Source: an uncultured Clostridia bacterium (GTDB lineage: Bacteria > Bacillota > Clostridia > Christensenellales > Aristaeellaceae). Taken from it: a DNA stretch of 9,338 nucleotides. Location of the stretch: NCBI GenBank assembly GCA_934615145.1, contig CAKTTM010000058.1, forward strand, positions 1-9,338. Direction: 5' to 3'. The translations under genes and the position numbers were made by a program. This document shows, one piece after another, positions 6,768 through 9,338 of the stretch; within the stretch, counting starts at the first letter, position 1, and each line of letters begins with the position of its first letter. The notes below the pieces were generated by a model, which was given only the letters and a program-made list of their open reading frames with translations, searched no databases and had not been told where the DNA came from.

Positions 6768-7211
6768 GAAGATGACCAGCTTGCTGGCGAAGTAGTTGAA
6801 GATCACCACCAGCACATTGTTGAGCAACTTGGCCGCCTTATCGCCCATGAAGTTCAGGCAGAGCCGGAAGAGCAGCAGGTCAAAGAGCAGGTAGCTCAGC
6901 AGGCGGGCGGACACGAAGAGCAGGAACTCCCGCCAGGCGCTGGCCTGCTTCTCCTGACTTTGAAAGACAAAGCGCTTGTTGGTAAAGTAGGCGAAGATCA
7001 CCGACAGCAGCCAGGCCAGGCCATTGCCGATGGTGGCATAGGTCTTGAACTGGGCACTGTCCGGCGCATAAGTGTATAACCCAAAGGCTGAGGTGATCGC
7101 CCAATAGAGGAACCAGTTGACCAGCGTGGTCAGCAGGCCGAAAAACACATAGCTGATGATTTCCCGAGCGCGGGCCTTGTCACTGAGCAGGGCCTTTATT
7201 TTGTCAATCAC
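6753..7211 (-). CDS. GtrA-family membrane protein
   Basis: This 152-residue protein has the four transmembrane helices typical of GtrA-like proteins (about 18-44, 58-78, 95-118, 128-145). It also has the family's repeated end-of-helix motifs TNKRFVF (77-83) and NYFASKLVIF (139-148). GtrA-family members are thought to help move polyprenyl-phosphate-linked sugars across the cytoplasmic membrane for O-antigen, teichoic acid or arabinogalactan decoration. The start is GTG at 7211, read in the order GTGA so that it overlaps the stop of the 83-residue gene by four bases; AGAAGGA lies a few bases upstream. It is last in a minus-strand operon with a GT-C-like membrane protein, which supports a role in lipid-linked sugar use. 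The exact sugar cannot be told from the sequence. Confidence 0.9.
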   Translation of the reverse strand: MIDKIKALLSDKARAREIISYVFFGLLTTLVNWFLYWAITSAFGLYTYAPDSAQFKTYATIGNGLAWLLSVIFAYFTNKRFVFQSQEKQASAWREFLLFVSARLLSYLLFDLLLFRLCLNFMGDKAAKLLNNVLVVIFNYFASKLVIFKKRG

Positions 7212-7459
7212 TTTGTTTCCTTCTTTCTGGGCCCATCGCCGTCGTCGCCCCGGGCATAGCTGGCGGCGAGTAGGCTCGCCATCGGCAGGGCCTTGGGCTG
7301 CATTTTATTGCGGGCGCTGAGGTAGTGCAGCTCTTGCTCATCATAGCTTTGCACGGTGATGTTCTGGTGCCGCGCCTGGCCAGCCTCCTCCATCAGCATC
7401 ACGCGGATGGGCCGCTGGTGGCGCAGCGAGTAGTCCAGAAAGCGGCGCAGGGTGCTCAT
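7208..7459 (-). CDS. Small protein of unknown function (83 aa)
   Basis: This 83-residue soluble protein has no signal peptide or membrane helix. It starts with a short helical stretch (MSTLRRFLDYSLRHQRP), followed by alternating hydrophobic residues that look like beta strands (IRVMLM at 18-23, NITVQSY at 33-39, LHYLSA at 44-49) and a region ALPMASLLAASYARGDDG (57-74), then a charged tail. The strand pattern recalls a small beta-barrel such as the WYL domain, but this is only a visual likeness and no function is assigned. It is a real gene by context: its ATG overlaps the upstream stop as ATGA, AGGTGGGG precedes it, and its own TGA overlaps the next start as GTGA. It may regulate or assemble with its membrane neighbours. 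Confidence 0.75.
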   Translation of the reverse strand: MSTLRRFLDYSLRHQRPIRVMLMEEAGQARHQNITVQSYDEQELHYLSARNKMQPKALPMASLLAASYARGDDGDGPRKKETK

Positions 7460-9338
7460 GACCCCACCTGATAGATGCTATAGTCGCCCCGCTCGTCGCT
7501 GTAGACCTGGGTGTAGAGCGATTGCAGCGCCGCCTCATCAATGGCCAGGTTGCCCCGCTCGTGGGGGCCCACCAATACATAGCTCACCTGATACTTGTCA
7601 AGGATGGCCTTTTCCCCTGCCGGATCGCGGTAGAATGCGCGGATATCCGCCTCCCGCTCCGTCAGGTCAAAGCCGTGGTAATACAGCCAGGTGCCGGGGC
7701 CGCAGACGATGCTGCGTCCGGACAGCGCGCTGATGGGGTTTAGGTGCTGAGTCCAGGTCATGAAGGTGCTGTGCGCGGGCGTCTGCTGCTCAGCATAGGC
7801 CGCGGCTGCCACGGCAGCGCTGCTGAAGGCCTGATAGTTGCTCAGGGTCTCCCGCAGGATGGACAGGCCACCCGACAGGAAGAAGCCAATGCAGCAAAGC
7901 AGCGCGATCAGCCTTCTGGCGCGCAGGCCCTTGAGCCTGTCATAGAGCTTGAAAGCATACTCGCTGATGGGGATGCAGCACAGCGCGTACCAGACATAGA
8001 GCAGCTTGTTGTTGTCGTACTCATTGGGCTGGAAGAGGATGAGTTCCGCCACCACAAAGATCACGAAGGCGCCTGTATAGATAAAGCGTGCCTTGCTGTC
8101 CCTTTCAAAGAGGCTGAAGATCAGCAGCAGGAAGGGTAGCCCGATGTTCTTGACATAAAACCACAGATAGCCGTCGCGCAGGCCGGCGCCGCCTGAGTTG
8201 TTGACCCAGTTGAACTGCAAGCGCAGGAAGCCCTGGCTGCTGGACTGCGCGAAGGTGAAGCCGATCAGCTGCGGCAGCGCCAGGGCCAGCGCCAGGCCGC
8301 CGTAGATTAGCCAGGGCGTGACAGCCCTGCGACGAACAAGGTCATAGATCAGCCAGCCCGCGCTGCACAGCCCCAGCGCCAGGAAGGAGTGGGTGTGCAG
8401 CAGGGGCAGGCCGCCTGCCATCAGCCCCAATAGGCCGAACTGGCGCAGGTCTTGCTTGTCCGTCTGCAGGCCGTCATAGAGCAGGTAGAGGCAGGGCAAC
8501 AACACCGTCCAGCCGCCCAGGAAGGTGCGCTGGGGTACGAACATGTCGGCGATGACATTGCTCCAGCGCAGGTTGTAGGTGGTAAACTCGGCGTGGTTGA
8601 CAGGCGTCTGATACCAGCCCTGCAGGATGGTCCGCAGCCTGTCAAGCCAAGTGCCCTGCTGCAGCTCATTCATGCCCGTCTGCCCCAGGCTCAGCCCCAG
8701 CATGTCAAAGCTGTACAGAAAGCCCAGGCCCCCATTGATAAACAGCAGCAGCGCCGCCAGCACTGCCGCCCTGCGGCTGCCCGCCATGCGCAGCGCCAGC
8801 AGCAAAAAGCCAGAAAAGACCAGCGCCATCATCAGCGTGCCCGGAATGATCAGCGCCAGCTGCAGGCTCAGCCCAAAGAGCATGAAGGAGGTCGACAGGC
8901 TGTCGGCCAGGAAGGGATAGGCCAGCCGCTCGCCTGGCAGTATGCTGTAGTCAACCGGGAAGCGCGCGCCGCGCAGCGAGGTGATGATGCCGGTATGCAG
9001 CGGCAGGTCACCATAGGTGCTCTGGCCCACATAGAGGCCATCGGCAGCTGGCCGCATGTTGTGCGTATACTGCAAATAGCCGCCCAGCAGCGTCAGCGGC
9101 AGCGCGATCAAAAGCAGCAGGCGCAGATCCTTGCTGTCCGCCTCCTCCCAGCCGCGCGGCGGGTGCGATCTGTCCCGCGCCAGCCAGGCAAGGGCGCAGA
9201 GCACCGCCAGCGGGATCAGCGCCAGGAGGTGGCCCTGGACATCAAAGCGCCCGACGAAGGCCGCCAGCGCCGGCAGCCACATCATCAACAGCAGCCCGAG
9301 GCTAAGCCCCAGCCACAGGCGGTAGAGCGTCCGCTGCA
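7456..9338 (-). CDS. Large GT-C-like polytopic membrane protein (5' partial)
   Basis: At least 626 residues are in the window and the frame is still open at the edge. The first internal Met codons (9288-9280) sit in the middle of a hydrophobic helix (LYRLWLGLSLGLL before, WLPALAAFV after), so the true start lies outside. A dozen or more transmembrane helices are followed by a soluble C-terminal part of about 130 residues. Counting from the Met at 9288, the first large outer loop holds YVGQSTYGDLPLHTG (86-100) with Asp94, then FPVDYSILPGERLAYPF (110-126). An acidic residue in this first loop is the usual catalytic position of GT-C glycosyltransferases, which use polyprenyl-phosphate sugars. 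Near the end, VSYVLVGPHERGN resembles the conserved VGP-x-ER motif of large YYY/DUF2298 membrane proteins. Neighbouring gtrA supports sugar transfer. The family call is moderate and the substrate unknown. Confidence 0.8.
   Translation of the reverse strand, partial: QRTLYRLWLGLSLGLLLMMWLPALAAFVGRFDVQGHLLALIPLAVLCALAWLARDRSHPPRGWEEADSKDLRLLLLIALPLTLLGGYLQYTHNMRPAADGLYVGQSTYGDLPLHTGIITSLRGARFPVDYSILPGERLAYPFLADSLSTSFMLFGLSLQLALIIPGTLMMALVFSGFLLLALRMAGSRRAAVLAALLLFINGGLGFLYSFDMLGLSLGQTGMNELQQGTWLDRLRTILQGWYQTPVNHAEFTTYNLRWSNVIADMFVPQRTFLGGWTVLLPCLYLLYDGLQTDKQDLRQFGLLGLMAGGLPLLHTHSFLALGLCSAGWLIYDLVRRRAVTPWLIYGGLALALALPQLIGFTFAQSSSQGFLRLQFNWVNNSGGAGLRDGYLWFYVKNIGLPFLLLIFSLFERDSKARFIYTGAFVIFVVAELILFQPNEYDNNKLLYVWYALCCIPISEYAFKLYDRLKGLRARRLIALLCCIGFFLSGGLSILRETLSNYQAFSSAAVAAAAYAEQQTPAHSTFMTWTQHLNPISALSGRSIVCGPGTWLYYHGFDLTEREADIRAFYRDPAGEKAILDKYQVSYVLVGPHERGNLAIDEAALQSLYTQVYSDERGDYSIYQVGS

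Noticed and set aside
7456..9288. ATG 9288 as the true start of the large membrane protein
   Set aside because: The frame remains open to the window edge, and the upstream codons complete a transmembrane helix that ATG 9288 would cut in half.

Overview
The window is GC-rich, densely coded bacterial DNA, most likely from a high-GC member of the Firmicutes (Clostridia). Supporting signs are strong Shine-Dalgarno sites, compact intrinsic terminators, an oppBCDF-oppA peptide-uptake operon and a YugP-type membrane zinc peptidase. The lineage is inferred from gene content; there is no rRNA or other marker gene to confirm it.

Plus strand, 1-5985. The last 36 bases of an upstream gene end before an intrinsic terminator (62-95). 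A sigma-A-like promoter (about 142-170) then drives a complete oligopeptide/dipeptide ABC transporter operon: oppB and oppC (permeases), oppD and oppF (ATPases, each with a four-cysteine C-terminal motif) and a distal oppA (secreted solute-binding protein). The operon closes with a terminator carrying a UUCG tetraloop (5955-5985). The genes abut or overlap, except that oppA is set apart by a small hairpin and has its own near-perfect ribosome-binding site.

The most striking object is oppA. Its order is signal peptide, then the roughly 70 residues that normally form the extreme C-terminus of OppA-family proteins, then the normal mature N-terminus and the rest of the fold. It stops just where the moved segment would ordinarily begin. 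Total length is normal and nothing appears lost or duplicated, so it reads as a natural circular permutation of a peptide-binding protein. It also has no lipobox cysteine, and in fact no cysteine at all.

Plus strand, 6000-6745. A single gene with its own promoter encodes a membrane zinc metallopeptidase with an HEAGH motif.

Minus strand, 9338-6753. A convergent three-gene operon with 4-base start/stop overlaps (ATGA, GTGA) encodes a large polytopic GT-C-like membrane protein whose 5' end lies outside the window, an 83-residue protein of unknown function, and a GtrA-family membrane protein. The combination suggests lipid-linked sugar transfer or cell-envelope glycan decoration.

No tRNA, rRNA, CRISPR array, insertion sequence or phage gene was seen.
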